A stretch of 64,000 nucleotides of DNA from Pseudogymnoascus destructans (GCF_001641265.1 NW_020167528.1:558001-622000), one strand, 5' to 3'. Counted from the stretch's first letter, positions 10,710 to 21,315 are shown. Notes: a model not told the origin generated them from the letters alone. Program-made: numbers and translations.

Positions 10710-10991
10710 TTTGGCGGCTGTGGCTGTTGCGAGAGTTTCTCGCCCGCGTCCTTGTAGCGGTCGTGTGCGCGCTGAGGTCGTCTGTATATATCTATCGCCT
10801 GCACTTATTTTGCTATTCTCGCGCTCGTCGGATCCTGTATCGTTTGGGCCTCGGAGTTTATGGTACAGAGAGGTGCGCCACACTGCACTGTGGCTCATTA
10901 ACTGTGGGACAGCGGTGGAGGGTGCTGTGGCGCAGTTTGGTAGTGCTTGGTAGTGGGGTCGTGGGGGGTGAGGGGATTTGGTGGGGTTCTT

Positions 10992-11190
10992 GGGGATTTG
11001 GGGATTTGGGGATTTGGGGATTTGGGGATTTGGGGATTTGGGGATTTGGGGATTTGGGGATTTGGGGATTTGGGGGTTTGGGGATTTGGGGATTTGGGGA
11101 ATTGGGGATTTGGGGATTTGAGGAATTGAGGAATTGAAGAATTGAGGAATTGGGGAATTGGGGAATTGGGGAACTGGGGAATTGGGGGGA
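10992..11190. repeat. GGGGATTT octanucleotide array
   Basis: About 25 head-to-tail copies of an 8-base unit. The left half is nearly pure GGGGATTT; from about 11100 the units drift to GGGGAATT and GAGGAATT. The G-runs recur every eight bases, so the plus strand could fold into G-quadruplexes. Frames across it translate to PQIPKSPN-type repeats and are not considered genes. It lies in the upstream flank of Jac1. Confidence 0.95.
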
Positions 11191-12049
11191 TTTTGAGGAC
11201 TTCGTGTGCTGGTCCAAGATCACCAAAGGAAACGATACAAAGATTTCCAATACAACAAACAGCTTCCCACGCACATGAAAACATTGAAGGACACATCCAA
11301 TCAAGACATCCCAACCACTCCACCACCCACGCAAAGCCCAAAGTCCTCATTCACCCCCCCTGAACAAAAGTCAAAGGCATCCTACAACAAAGGATTCGAC
11401 GGCGGCGGGACGACCGACGACGGATTGAAAAAGGCTGGGCAGCTTGCGATCTCGGTGAAGGGCTGCGCCGAACGATAGCAGTTTTGTCGACAACAGCGAG
11501 GAACGACAACGGCTGGCAGCTGCGTTTCCTGGGGCTGTTGTTTGGTCGCGAGATGCCTACGCGAGGCAGACCAGAGATACGCACCCGGCGATGGCCTGCA
11601 GAATACACTAACTGTAGTCGTCCATGATCCCACGTCATCTATATTGTCTTTGAGAAACCTTTTCCGCTTTGCTTTGTTGATAGGCAGGCACAAGCCTACG
11701 CCGCTCGTCTCCGTTCACCAGTGACAAGACACTCACCTCGCACCCTCAACACCCCTCCCCCACCCCGTGCCTCACACTCCTCCGCGCCCGTCCACCCGCC
11801 CCGACGGACGTGGTAAGGAGATGAGATGATGAGGGTGAGTTGAAGAAAACCTTTATAGATTTCTGGATTTCTAGTCTATGAACACGCGCCTATCAACAAT
11901 AATCCCGTCGTTTATCAAGCATCCTCCCATCCAATCCCATCTTGTCAAATCCGCGCATCAAGCGCTCCCCATCCCATATCTATTATCCCTCTCGCCCACT
12001 CCATCCCTTCTCATACATCCAGACAAAACAAAACGTCTCTAGTGGTCCT
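11191..12049. other. Intergenic, nothing recognised
   Basis: Several short open frames overlap on both strands but none has a domain or signal. The right end is the 3' flank of the perilipin-like gene. Confidence 0.4.
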
Positions 12050-12681
12050 CTAAGCCTTCTGCCCATTAACGGCCTTCTTCCCCTCCCCCCTCGCCCAGTG
12101 AATAACTTCTCCACCGACAACGAATCCAGTTCCGACCACTGCCCTTCCGTAGCCAATAACCCCCTTCGCGTCCGCGCGCTTGACTTCCCCCTCGTACGTT
12201 TTCCAGACGAAATCGCTTCCTTCCTTGCTCAATGTGTATGGTGTGAGCGCCAATTCGCGGGTCTGCTCATAGAGCTCTTGTGTGGGTTTCTTGGCAGCCG
12301 GGACCCTGGCATCGAAGGCGGAGAGCCCAGAATCAGCGAGTGAGTCGAGTTTCACCAGGTATGGTGTGACGTATGGCGCCACAGGGGTGACAAACGGGGT
12401 GGCGTAGGGGGTCAGTGTGTCGATTGTGCGGTGGGTGAGGGAGAGGGGGGTGATGGCGTAGGGGTGGGTTGTGATGGTGGTATAGGCGGAGGTGAGGAGG
12501 GGGTAGGTTTGGAGGTGCTGTGGGGTGTTAGTTGATGTTTCTGCTGTCTGGGGTTTTGTGTTGGGTGTGATGGGGATTGGGATGGGGATAGACGTACGGA
12601 GAGGAATTGGGATTTCGACGCCACGCTCTCAGCGGTGGTGCCGTTGGACTTCTCGTCCATGGTGATGCCGTCGGTGGACAT
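12050..12681 (-). CDS. Perilipin-like lipid-droplet protein of the CAP20/MPL1 family
   Basis: Two exons, 12598-12681 and 12050-12517, with an 80-nt intron (GTACGT donor, CAG acceptor), give 183 residues, the usual size. After a short polar N-terminus the protein reads HLQTYPLLTSAYTT, then a run of aromatic/proline segments (TPYATPFVTPVAPYVTPY), then KLDSLADSGLSAFDARVP and AKKPTQELYEQT, the pattern of fungal perilipin-like proteins. Known members (Metarhizium MPL1, Colletotrichum CAP20) coat lipid droplets and affect turgor and infection structures; whether that holds here is unknown. A hydrophobic segment near the C-terminus (GYGRAVVGTGFVVGGEVI) may help bind the droplet. The family call is by motif reading. 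Confidence 0.82.
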
Positions 12682-13014
12682 GATTGTGTGTTTGGTGGTG
12701 TGCTGATAGCTTGTGTCTTGTCCGTGTGATGAAAGTCGTCTTGTCTATCCGTCACTCGTTCCTCTTGATGAATCTGATAAAATCAAAGAAGTAAGCAACC
12801 ACCACCAAGCACTGGGGGGCGTAGGTATATATACGCTCCCTCTCCCTTCGCACAAGAAAATTGACAAGATAAGAGGGAGGGAGGCGAATAAATTTGTGGA
12901 ATGTGATAAGGCATGGTGGCTTGCATGTGAAAGGGACAGGGAAGGTGTGTGAGGTGAGACGGGGTGTGAGGTGGGTGGTGGTACGTACCTTGGCCGAGCT
13001 TCGTATGTTTTTGG

Positions 13015-13075
13015 GATTCTGATGAAATGGATTCTGATGAAATGGATTCTGATGAAATGGATTCTGATGAAATTT
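13015..13075. repeat. 15-bp tandem repeat (ATTCTGATGAAATGG)
   Basis: Four perfect or near-perfect head-to-tail copies upstream of the perilipin-like gene. Confidence 0.93.
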
Positions 13076-13125
13076 AATGGTGGCGGCTTGAGTCTTGAGA
13101 GTGGATGTCGTGGTGGTGAGGGGTG

Positions 13126-13300
13126 GGTTGGATGTGGATTTGATGTGAGATGTGGATTTGATGTGGATTTGATGTGGATTTGATGTGGATTTGATGTGGA
13201 TGTGGATTTGATGTGGATGTGGGTTTGATGTGGATGTGGGTTTGATGTGGATGTGGATGTGGATCTGATGTGAGATGGTGGATGTGGGTTTTGATGTTGA
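13126..13300. repeat. GATGTGGATTT minisatellite
   Basis: A compound array with an 11-bp core GATGTGGATTT mixed with GATGTGGATGTGGGTTT variants. Reverse-strand frames across it give His/Ile/Lys/Ser repeats and are not taken as genes. Confidence 0.9.
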
Positions 13301-13581
13301 TGTGGAATGGGACGGGACAGACGCCGACGTGGACGTGGACGCGGACGCGGACGGCGTTGAGATGTCTGCAGTCTGCAGGATTGGGAAGACGGGATGATAG
13401 AAGAAAGATCGGAGATGGTGGACTCCCGATCCCGATCCTTCCGATGTCCCATGTGTTGTGGTTATATTGCGTGCGTATGTGCGGGAAGGTGGTGATGGTG
13501 TGGTGATCTCATCCCGCGATCGATGTCGTCCGCACCCACCACGCACACAAGTTCCTCATTGCTATATGAAGTACTCGAGTA

Positions 13582-13745
13582 GCTAGGTGGAACTGGATGC
13601 AAAGACTTTGCTAGGTGGAACCGGATGCAAATACATTGCTATATGAAGCTGGATGCAAAGACATTGCTATATGAAGCTGGATGCAAAGACATTGCTAGGT
13701 GGAACTGGATGCAAAGACATGGCTATATGAAGTAGCTAGGTGGAG
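13582..13745. repeat. About 28-bp repeat with GGATGCAAAGACATTG core
   Basis: About five copies alternate two heads, CTAGGTGGAACT and CTATATGAAGCT, before the same GGATGCAAAGACATTG core. The alternation suggests unequal exchange between two related units. Confidence 0.88.
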
Positions 13746-13889
13746 GCGACATGGAGAATACCGTGCTGCAGTATGTACATGCACTCGGAGGGATTGTAGT
13801 CTGCAGTAGCCTCTCGATGCGGCGATGCCATGCGGTTGTACTGTTTAGTTCTGTGATGTAGGGGATGGGGAGGGTACTAGGAAATAGGT

Positions 13890-14130
13890 AGAAGTAGAGT
13901 CAGGCAGGGAGATGGGCAGGGAGATAGTGAGACGGGCAGATAGGCAGGGAGACAGGAGATAGGCAGGGAGACGGGCAGATAGGCAGGGAGACGAGACAGA
14001 CAGACAGACAGATAGGCAGGGAGACGAGACAGACAGACAGGCAGCAGCCAGACAGTCAGACAGATAGGCAGGGAGACGAGACAGAGGCAGCAGCCAGACA
14101 GTCAGATAGGCAGCAGCCAGACAGATTCGC
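13890..14130. repeat. Purine-rich CAGGGAGAC / GATAGG repeats
   Basis: Irregular repeats of CAGGGAGAC, GGGCAGATAGG, AGACAGACAG and CAGCAGCCAGACAGTCAGA. The strand bias is nearly complete (A/G on plus). No gene. Confidence 0.88.
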
Positions 14131-14370
14131 TGGCATGTGAATGAGCACCCACGCCCTGCCAAATAGGCCAAGGAGGTCTAGACTAGACTGCGACCTACCA
14201 TACCGTCTAGCATGTGACAGAGCACCACGCTAACCACAGCCACGCGGCTGTGGACACTCACTACGTAATACGCCAATCCGATCGAAAGACGGGCACGGGC
14301 CTCGACACCTGTCAGAGACTTCTCCTTCTAACCTCATCTCTCATTCGACCTCATCTCTCATCTCTCATTC

Positions 14371-14525
14371 ACCTCCCCCTCCGTTTCTTCACCGAGCTCA
14401 CCACCACCACCTCACCTCCCCTCCGTTTCTTCACCGAGCTCACCACCACCACCTCACCTCCCCCTCCGTTTCTTCACCGAGCTCACCACCACCACCTCAC
14501 CTCCCCCTCCTCCGTTTCTTCACCG
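14371..14525. repeat. About 40-bp repeat (CCGTTTCTTCACCGAGCTCA)
   Basis: Three full copies and one partial copy of a unit containing CCGTTTCTTCACCGAGCTCA followed by CCACCACC-rich spacer. Confidence 0.92.
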
Positions 14526-14694
14526 TGCTCCCCCTCTCCCAATCCCCCTCATCCCCCCCCCTCTCCCTCCTCCTCCCCCCCTCCCTCTCAACAACCCTAG
14601 TAACAACCCTACAAACCCCGTCCCCCATCGCCCTCCTCACTCTTCTCCACCTCTCTACATCCCTCCTCACTCCCTCCTCAAGCGCCCCCTCACC

Positions 14695-14995
14695 CCCCTC
14701 CCACGTCTTCAACCGTCCTTCCACCCCCTCAACCCCCCTCACCCCCCCTCACCCCCTCCCACGTCTTCAACCGTCCTTCCACCCCCTCACCCCCCTCACC
14801 CCCTCACCCCCCTCCCACGTCTTCAACCGTCCTTCCACCCCCTCACCCCCCTCACCCCCCTCACCCCCCTCCCACGTCTTCAACCGTCCTTCCACCCCCT
14901 CACCCCCCTCACCCCCCTCACCCCCTCCCACGTCTTCAACCGTCCTTCCACCCCCTCACCCCCTCACCCGTCTTCAACCGTCCATACTTATCCCA
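14695..14995. repeat. About 45-bp repeat (CACGTCTTCAACCGTCCTTC)
   Basis: Six copies of CACGTCTTCAACCGTCCTTC separated by CACCCCCTCA spacers that vary in number. Strongly C/T-biased on plus. It abuts the 3' end of the following minus-strand gene. Confidence 0.94.
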
Positions 14996-15042
14996 AATCT
15001 CCATCCTTCCCCCTCCCCCAGCTCCAAACACAAAATCCCTCC

Positions 15043-16917
15043 TCAGACACCCCTCCCATCCCCCAACACATCCTGCACCGCCTTCCCCTCCCCCGCCACC
15101 TCCCGAAGCGGTGCGGCGATCAACATACTCCCTCTCTCCCACGAGCCCACAAACCCCTTATCCACTCCTCCCGGCCCGCAAACCATGGGGACCGCAATGA
15201 CGAAAAATGCCCAGCGCTCGAAGGGGTGGCGGTTATAGCTCCCTGTGGGGTTCGGGATGTCGATTTCGACGAACTGGATTGCAGCCCCGCCTTCTGAGGC
15301 GGTGAAGTGGGCGAGGAGTTCGTTTTTCAGCTTCGCGGGCTGGCAATTGGGGGTGCCGCTGCTGCTGCTGCCGCTGCTCCTGTTGCTGTTGCCAAAGGAG
15401 CCGCTCACGGCATGGATAGATAAAGAGCAGAGTTCCACAGCCCTAGCATCAGGGCGCGAAAAGTACTCATCATAAATCGCACGTAACGACCTCGCCCTCC
15501 CCGCTCGCTCGGCTTGCATACGCTGCATCGACTGCATCGGCGTACCAAATCCGGGGAGAATGGGTCGCTGTTGTGGTACGCGGTTTTTGATATGCACCAA
15601 CGCCGCTGCTGCCGTCTCCAGAGGCGCCCTGCTCGACCCGGCATCAGTCCCGGTGATGAATTGGAGTGCTTGGTTAGCGCTCAACACGCTTCCCCAGCGA
15701 TTCTTCATATGCTCCTCCAGCAGCTGGCGCGCGCGCGCTACGTGCACGTCGTCGGCGTTGATGCTGTAATCCTCGCTGTACCGCGGCTCGGGTAGAGGGA
15801 GTCGCGGTGCGAGCGGGAGGGGTGATAAGGGGCCGGGAGGGGGGACGAAGTGACGGTATGCGTTGGAGTTTTGGTAGGTCCTGCGCACGCGGGGTGAGGT
15901 GAGGGGGGAGGTGTATGCGGGGGCGAGGGGACTTGGTGTTTCTGCGTACTGGGGAGTTTCTTGGGCTGGGAAAGTATGCGTGGTGGTGCATGGGGAGATC
16001 AGTTCCTCACTCCCTCCCTGTCCTGATTTTTCCTCCTCGGGGTTTTCAAATCCATTCCACCCAGCCAATGAGGCGGGGAATCTTGAGGTGCCCTTCTGAT
16101 CAGCCATCAACCTATGCACCACCTCGCTCGCCTCTTTATTCCCAACTTCCCCAACTAACACGCCGCTGAACTCGCTGCCCGCTTCAGACCTTGGGGCTGT
16201 CACGGCGGGGGAGGTGGCCTGGAAGAAGAAGGGCGTAAGTGGTGTGTCTTGTGCGTTCCTGTAGCGTGCGCAGGCTTCGGTAGTGGGTGTTGTTAGGTCG
16301 AGGGGGGAGATGTGGGGGTGCAGCGGTGAGGGGGGGGTGGAGGGCGTGCCGATGTAGTGGTACCCGTTTTCTTGTCCCTGATGGATGGCGGCGGGGGTGC
16401 TTGTGGTGATGGGTGAGGTTGTGGTGAAGTAAGCCACGGGAGTACCGTCCTCGTGGTATGGAGCGAAGGTGGTGGGTGTGAATGGGTTCCCTGTCTCCCA
16501 GGTCTGACGGGGGGGTTTGTGGCATGGACGAGTGAAGTGATGCTGCGGGGTTTGTGAGGAGGGCATCGTAAGTGCACTGCTTGGGGGTGCGGTTGCATAG
16601 ATGGGTGAGAAATCGCCGTAGGTCTCCTCTGACGACGATGGCGAAGAAGTGTGCTGATAGCTCAAATCCCTCTCTTGGAGGCTGAGCTGGTGGGCGTGCA
16701 GTTCTGCGTTGAAGAGAGGTATGCCATGCGGGGATGGACTTATATAGGTCCCGCGGCCATGGGGACTTGGGGCAAATGGCGAGGTAGTGGGTGCGCTTGT
16801 TGGTGCGGAGCCATGGTATTGGGAAGTGTATGCGGGGTGGTACTGTGATGGGTGGGAGCGATGGGGGTTGTTGGCGGTGTAAGGAGAGGAGGCGCGGTTT
16901 TTGGAAGGGGCTGCCAT
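15043..16917 (-). CDS. Unrecognised Ser/Pro-rich 624-residue protein
   Basis: One uninterrupted frame with codon use like the neighbouring genes. The N-terminal 330 residues are low-complexity and rich in Ser, Pro, Thr and His. From about residue 370 there is an ordered region: DVHVARARQLLEEHMKNRWG, ALQFITGTD, and near 470 RSLRAIYDEYFSRPDARAVE. The C-terminal 110 residues have alternating hydrophobic strands (AIQFVEIDIPNP, ERWAFFVIAVPMV, GSMLIAAPL). I do not recognise a family. The layout of a disordered N-terminus with a folded C-terminus suggests a regulatory or nuclear protein, but that is inference. It is probably real, because the frame stays open for 1.9 kb in GC-rich sequence and the C-terminal part is not repetitive. 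Confidence 0.65.
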   Translation of the reverse strand: MAAPSKNRASSPYTANNPHRSHPSQYHPAYTSQYHGSAPTSAPTTSPFAPSPHGRGTYISPSPHGIPLFNAELHAHQLSLQERDLSYQHTSSPSSSEETYGDFSPIYATAPPSSALTMPSSQTPQHHFTRPCHKPPRQTWETGNPFTPTTFAPYHEDGTPVAYFTTTSPITTSTPAAIHQGQENGYHYIGTPSTPPSPLHPHISPLDLTTPTTEACARYRNAQDTPLTPFFFQATSPAVTAPRSEAGSEFSGVLVGEVGNKEASEVVHRLMADQKGTSRFPASLAGWNGFENPEEEKSGQGGSEELISPCTTTHTFPAQETPQYAETPSPLAPAYTSPLTSPRVRRTYQNSNAYRHFVPPPGPLSPLPLAPRLPLPEPRYSEDYSINADDVHVARARQLLEEHMKNRWGSVLSANQALQFITGTDAGSSRAPLETAAAALVHIKNRVPQQRPILPGFGTPMQSMQRMQAERAGRARSLRAIYDEYFSRPDARAVELCSLSIHAVSGSFGNSNRSSGSSSSGTPNCQPAKLKNELLAHFTASEGGAAIQFVEIDIPNPTGSYNRHPFERWAFFVIAVPMVCGPGGVDKGFVGSWERGSMLIAAPLREVAGEGKAVQDVLGDGRGV

Positions 16918-17908
16918 AGTGAAGGCGTGGTGATGTGTCTGAGGAAGGAGCGTCAGTGTCGTCGCGGTGAAGGCCTAAAATTGGAAAGAGCAGAATCCAC
17001 TTACAATAGAGAAAGAGCGAAGGACTTTTCTTATGAAGAGGCAAGGGCGTCTTTCGTTCTTTCCTTCTTTGGAAGAGTTGTGTTTCTGAGCTGTTCGAAG
17101 GTCTCTGTTTATTGTTCTTTTTGATAGATTCGTTGGTCTTCCACGTTTATTTTCGTGGGTTATTGTGTAGGTTATTGTGACGACATAGTGAGTGGTGAAT
17201 AATTACTCATCTCCATTTCCTTAAAGGGGTTGTGGGTGAGAATCCGGGGGCTGGGCGGTTCGTCACTGGAGGCAACAGGAGGGGTCTGAGGATATAATGT
17301 GAATTAAGCGCGACCAGGGCGTCAATTAGGGCAGGGAAATGGAGCGCAAACTGAGTTGTATTTTAACTATATTCTAATGCCTTCATTGTAATGAAATCTT
17401 TACAAAGAACGCATTGCTTTCGGAATTTCCTCGTCATAACGGAATGAAAAGAGAACACGTGACGCCCCTTTTTGGGCTCCAACAGTATGATACAACGGCG
17501 ATTACAAGGTATTAAATGCACGGGGATGAAGATGGTGTTTAAAAGAAATTATATAAAGACATATGGTAGGTCTATAACTTGTTATCCTAATAGACGTCCT
17601 ATTTATTCGTGCGTGGACTGACTGTCTGGGATAACCAAAACGAAGGTGGCGTCAAACGCAAACACGCGCGTCTCAATGGATTATGGCAGCCACAAATCCC
17701 ATCCAAAGGAAACCCCAACTCCTGACAACAACCAAAAGCATCAGAGAAAGAGAATGTAAGACGCGAGCGCGACAAGGGAATGAAAAGGCCCAGCAAAAAA
17801 GTGGCAGCAACATCAGCAGAAGCAGCGAAACCAAAACCCAAACCCCTCCAAAAAAAAAAAAAGCTTCACGATAAAAATAGAAAGTCTAGCAAAATGGCAT
17901 CCTCCCCA
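16918..17908. other. Intergenic between two minus-strand genes
   Basis: Nearly 1 kb with no recognisable gene. The part near 17830-17870 is A-rich (a run of about 12 A) just beyond the 3' end of the OGFr-domain gene. Confidence 0.4.
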
Positions 17909-20239
17909 TCATCTCACCCTCCTCCTCTTAGACCTGCTCGAAGTAGACTTCTCCCGTGACGTCCTCTTCATACTCTTCGCGGCCCTAGCCCTCGCCGCCT
18001 CCTCCACCCTCAGCTGTTCCCCAGGATCATCACTCTCCTTCTGCTTCTCCTTCTCCAGCCTCTCCGCCTCAAGCCTCTTCTCCTCCTTTTCTTCCCACTC
18101 CTTTTCCCTCTGCAAATACATAGCCTTATACACTATCGCCTCAGGGAAGTCGCCGAACGGGTCCAAGCCCCTCCTAACCCTGTCCGCCATGATTTCCTCG
18201 TCCTCTATGCCCTCAGGTGAGCGCACTCGTTGCCTTCTCTGCTGCGCCGGCTGGGTAGTAGTGCCATTTGCGGCGGCGGCGGCTTCGGCGGCGGCTTCTT
18301 CGGTGGCTTCTTCGGCATCTTGCTTAGCCATAAATGCATTTTCCATCTGCTCCATCTCGACGTCCCACAGTTCCAACTCTTCCAGATTCATGTCGTTGGG
18401 ATCCATATGCACGGCTATCCATTCGAAGGTGGTGCGGTCGCGGAATCCCAGCTCGTACTCGAGCTGTCTGAATTTCTCAATGTATGTCCTAAGCGCGAGG
18501 TGCCGTTCCTGATCCTCGGCGCCAAGCTGCGCAAAGCATCTCTCGCTCATCCTGGGGTCTCCAATATCAAAGTCTGATTCTTGACTCGACTTACTCGATA
18601 TTTCCGCCGACCATCTGCGGTCTCCCCGCGTGACCTCATCCATCCACTGCGCTTGACGATGGTCCATCTCGATCTGCCATGCCCTCAAGTCCCACAAGTT
18701 CATCATGATGGGTTCCGCTCCCTGGCCTCTCCAAAAGCCATCGCCATCGCGGAACCGGAACTTGACCTCGATTTCCAGGTAGTCGTTCAAGTGCTCAATT
18801 TGGGCGAGGTGGAGTTTAAGTTCCCACGGTTCGAGCTTCGCTCGGTCTTCAGGACTCATGTCGCGTTTCCCAAACCTCCTGATATCGGTTCTGAGAAATT
18901 CTTTGCCATCATTTTCATCGTCTTCTTCACTGCTGTCCGAAGACGATTCATATAGATCTCTCCCTTCTTTAATGCGACGTTCTATTGCCTCCTCGCCTCG
19001 CCGCTCCTCTTCCTTATCCCTAAGTACGATCTGCCATATGCGCAAATCGATCAAGGTGATCGTCATGGGATCCTTATCCACGGCTATCCATTCGCCATTG
19101 GCATTGCGATAGTTCAACTTAATCTCGATTTCCCTGTTTTCTTTCCTGTGCTGGATACGTGCGTGGTGAAGATCCCTTTCCAAAGGGGTGAGCTTCTGAA
19201 CCTCTTCATCGCTCATGCGGGGATCTCCAATCTTTGGTGGTTGCCCTTCGTTGGGGCCTGGAGGGGGAGGGGTGCCGTCTCCGGATCCGAATCCATCATC
19301 AGTGCCATATACTGAATGCGCTTTTTCGCTGCTGGACGTGCTGCCACTCCCGCTACTCCCGTCATCCCCTTCGCCTTCGACACCGTCACCCCCTCCGCCT
19401 TCGACACCGCCACCCCCTCCGCCTTCGACACCGCCACCCCCTCCGTCTTCGACACTGCCACCCTCGTCCGTGGTGTTCCCGCCACCCTCGTCAATTGAGG
19501 ATTCTTTCTCCTCCTCCTCGTCGCTTGGTTCTCCGTCCTTAACATCCTGCGAAGTAGTTTTATAGTCTTCTGCCGGGTCTGTAAATAGGTACGGCGAATT
19601 TGCAGCTACGCTCCACATGTGCAAGGTTCTCCGTGGGATCGTAGGGTGATCTCCCGCAAATCTCCGAAAGAAGCGATAGACCGATTCCGCGTCTTCGGGC
19701 CGGCCAGCGAGTCGTAGTGACCGAATAATCCTTGTAATACGACGATGATGGTGGTTACCAGGGTTCGCCAGAGCTTGAAATCTGGCTTCGCGAGCGGCGT
19801 GATCTATCTTCTTGGCATCTTCATCATCACTTCCAGCTTCAACGGGCGTGATCCTGCGGATACGTCGTCCACGATTACGATGGCGGGCCGTAGCGCGATC
19901 GGCATCACCATAAGGTTTACACAAGCTCACGGGGGTAAGCTCGAGATCAAACATGGCCAGAATCTTTTTCAAGGCCTCCAACATAGTCATGCGAACTTTC
20001 TTGCCAACCTTTCCACCTCCACGTATAGTAGCGAGCTGTCCTTTAGTGGCCACCACGTCTCTGTTGGCATGCTGACTGGCCCAGGGTAGAGGGAAAAGGA
20101 GCTGGATAAAGTCGTGGCGTCTTTCTAGGTCATCATCACTGTAGTGTAGTACGTTCTGGATCGATACATTCTTCGGCGTCACCATGTTCCCACCGTACCA
20201 AGACACGATACTAAAGGGTTTTGGTTTCTTTGGAGGCAT
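17909..20239 (-). CDS. OGFr N-domain protein with three repeated modules
   Basis: A single 776-codon exon. Residues 10-215 fit the opioid-growth-factor-receptor conserved domain: NVLHYSDDDLERRHDFIQLLFPLPWAS near 29-55, then RITRIIRSLRLAGR and FFRRFAGDHPTIPRRTLHMW. In fungi this family has no known ligand; the animal name is historical. Residues 230-320 are acidic and contain a GGGGVEG minisatellite-coded repeat. Three imperfect copies of a roughly 75-residue module follow, each starting like R-M-S-x-E-x and ending in E-W-I-A-V-x-x-D-P followed by L-x-x-L-x-x-W-x-x-x-x (about 335-415, 455-545, 560-640). The tail is a charged coiled-coil-like helix ending in a basic SKRRRVR stretch, a likely nuclear signal. 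It is the last intact gene before the repeat compartment. Confidence 0.75.
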   Translation of the reverse strand: MPPKKPKPFSIVSWYGGNMVTPKNVSIQNVLHYSDDDLERRHDFIQLLFPLPWASQHANRDVVATKGQLATIRGGGKVGKKVRMTMLEALKKILAMFDLELTPVSLCKPYGDADRATARHRNRGRRIRRITPVEAGSDDEDAKKIDHAAREARFQALANPGNHHHRRITRIIRSLRLAGRPEDAESVYRFFRRFAGDHPTIPRRTLHMWSVAANSPYLFTDPAEDYKTTSQDVKDGEPSDEEEEKESSIDEGGGNTTDEGGSVEDGGGGGVEGGGGGGVEGGGGDGVEGEGDDGSSGSGSTSSSEKAHSVYGTDDGFGSGDGTPPPPGPNEGQPPKIGDPRMSDEEVQKLTPLERDLHHARIQHRKENREIEIKLNYRNANGEWIAVDKDPMTITLIDLRIWQIVLRDKEEERRGEEAIERRIKEGRDLYESSSDSSEEDDENDGKEFLRTDIRRFGKRDMSPEDRAKLEPWELKLHLAQIEHLNDYLEIEVKFRFRDGDGFWRGQGAEPIMMNLWDLRAWQIEMDHRQAQWMDEVTRGDRRWSAEISSKSSQESDFDIGDPRMSERCFAQLGAEDQERHLALRTYIEKFRQLEYELGFRDRTTFEWIAVHMDPNDMNLEELELWDVEMEQMENAFMAKQDAEEATEEAAAEAAAAANGTTTQPAQQRRQRVRSPEGIEDEEIMADRVRRGLDPFGDFPEAIVYKAMYLQREKEWEEKEEKRLEAERLEKEKQKESDDPGEQLRVEEAARARAAKSMKRTSREKSTSSRSKRRRVR

Positions 20240-20907
20240 GGTTGCGCCTTCACGGAAATTGTTCTTTGAGGGCTACTGGATATAATATCTCTGGAATCAA
20301 CGAGTGCTGTCTCGAAACCCGTAGCTTAGGTCTCCAATGGATTGGAAGTAACAATATAGGTACAATATAGGATTTGAAAGGAACAAACGGAATGAAAAGG
20401 CTCATGAGGGATCCAAAGGTTTAAAAAGGAATATTTCGGCGCCATATTCAATGACAATGGATGCTGGGCTCGCCATTGAGCCACGAAGCATTGCCAAATG
20501 CGGCCAAAGAGGAATTGCAGGCGTGATATATACCTCCAGGCCATAATGAATTTCTTTCATGAAGTGAGTTGTGAGAGGTCCTAGGTCAAAGAAATGCCTC
20601 CCCGGCAAGCCATAGAAGCTCAGCCGCAAGCATCGTAAATGGAAGCCAATCGACGCTTAGTGCAGGAGAGAAAACCAAACATGATAGCTCTAATACGAAA
20701 ACATACAAACCACTTATCGACTTCTTTGTTCGTAGAATTCCTCCCTTTCTCACGAACCTTTGTTCTCGGATCTGGATGCGGCACCTCAAACTCCAAGCAG
20801 GGACCAACAGTGACGTCCCTCCGCCAAGGCGGTGACCCCTGGCAGAATCGCGGGTCTCGGGCCAAGCAGGAGCCCAGTCTCAGAAATAACACTTTGAAAC
20901 ATACCTA
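20240..20907. other. Transition from gene arm to repeat block
   Basis: Promoter side of the OGFr-domain gene, then unassigned sequence. Short minus-strand frames (20402-20629, 20620-20892) look like pieces of a broken coding region but match nothing I recognise. Confidence 0.35.
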
Positions 20908-20914
20908 CTAGGAC

Positions 20915-21315
20915 AAAACGGACCCGTTTGAATCGTTCCCATTCTGCCACGCTGGACTTAGCCATTTTGGCGAGAAATGGGAGAGCTGCGGAAACTGGAT
21001 TTCAGCTATGACCCGACAAGGGAAATTACTAGTAAATTGTATGTAATTCTCCCCATCCGGCCATATGAAGAGAGGAACCCCCGTTGGGTCAATCTCCTTA
21101 AGTACCCGAAACGGGTCCGACTCGGCTAACCTGCCTTCACCCTCACCACGTGACCGTGACTTGTCCAACTCAGATACCTTCCGTCACTGAGGGAGAGGAA
21201 CCCCCGTTGGGTCAATCTCCTCAAGTACCCGAAACGGGTCCGCCTCGGCTAACCTGCCTTTACTCTTATCATGTGACCGTAACCTGCCCGACTCAGATCC
21301 TTTCCGTCACTGAGG
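20915..21315. repeat. Retroelement terminal sequence with a 120-bp tandem duplication
   Basis: A unit of about 120 bp containing GAGGAACCCCCGTTGGGTCA, CCCGAAACGGGTCCG and CCGTCACTGAGGGA is present twice in tandem (about 21068-21189 and 21190-21311). A related stretch recurs at 32075-32120. The left 70 bases match 27150-27220 in the opposite orientation. It behaves as the end of a repeat family, probably an LTR. Confidence 0.6.

Noticed and set aside
10858..11350. Open frames with PQIPKSPN-type repeats on minus and GFGDLGIW-type repeats on plus
   Set aside because: They are translations of the 8-bp GGGGATTT array in all frames; no start context or flanking conserved sequence.
12745..13546. 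Overlapping minus-strand frames of 235 and 264 codons rich in His, Ile, Lys and Ser
   Set aside because: They translate the GATGTGGATTT and ATTCTGATGAAATGG minisatellites upstream of the perilipin-like gene; no domain.
12961..14140. Direct repeats resembling a CRISPR array
   Set aside because: Units are tandem without unique spacers, and the genome is fungal.
14525..15238. 237-codon plus-strand frame rich in Ser, Pro and Thr
   Set aside because: It is the translated 45-bp repeat running into antisense of the 624-residue gene.
16184..17044. 286-codon minus-strand frame
   Set aside because: It overlaps the longer 624-codon gene in another frame and is His/Pro/Arg-rich, as expected for a shadow frame in GC-rich DNA.
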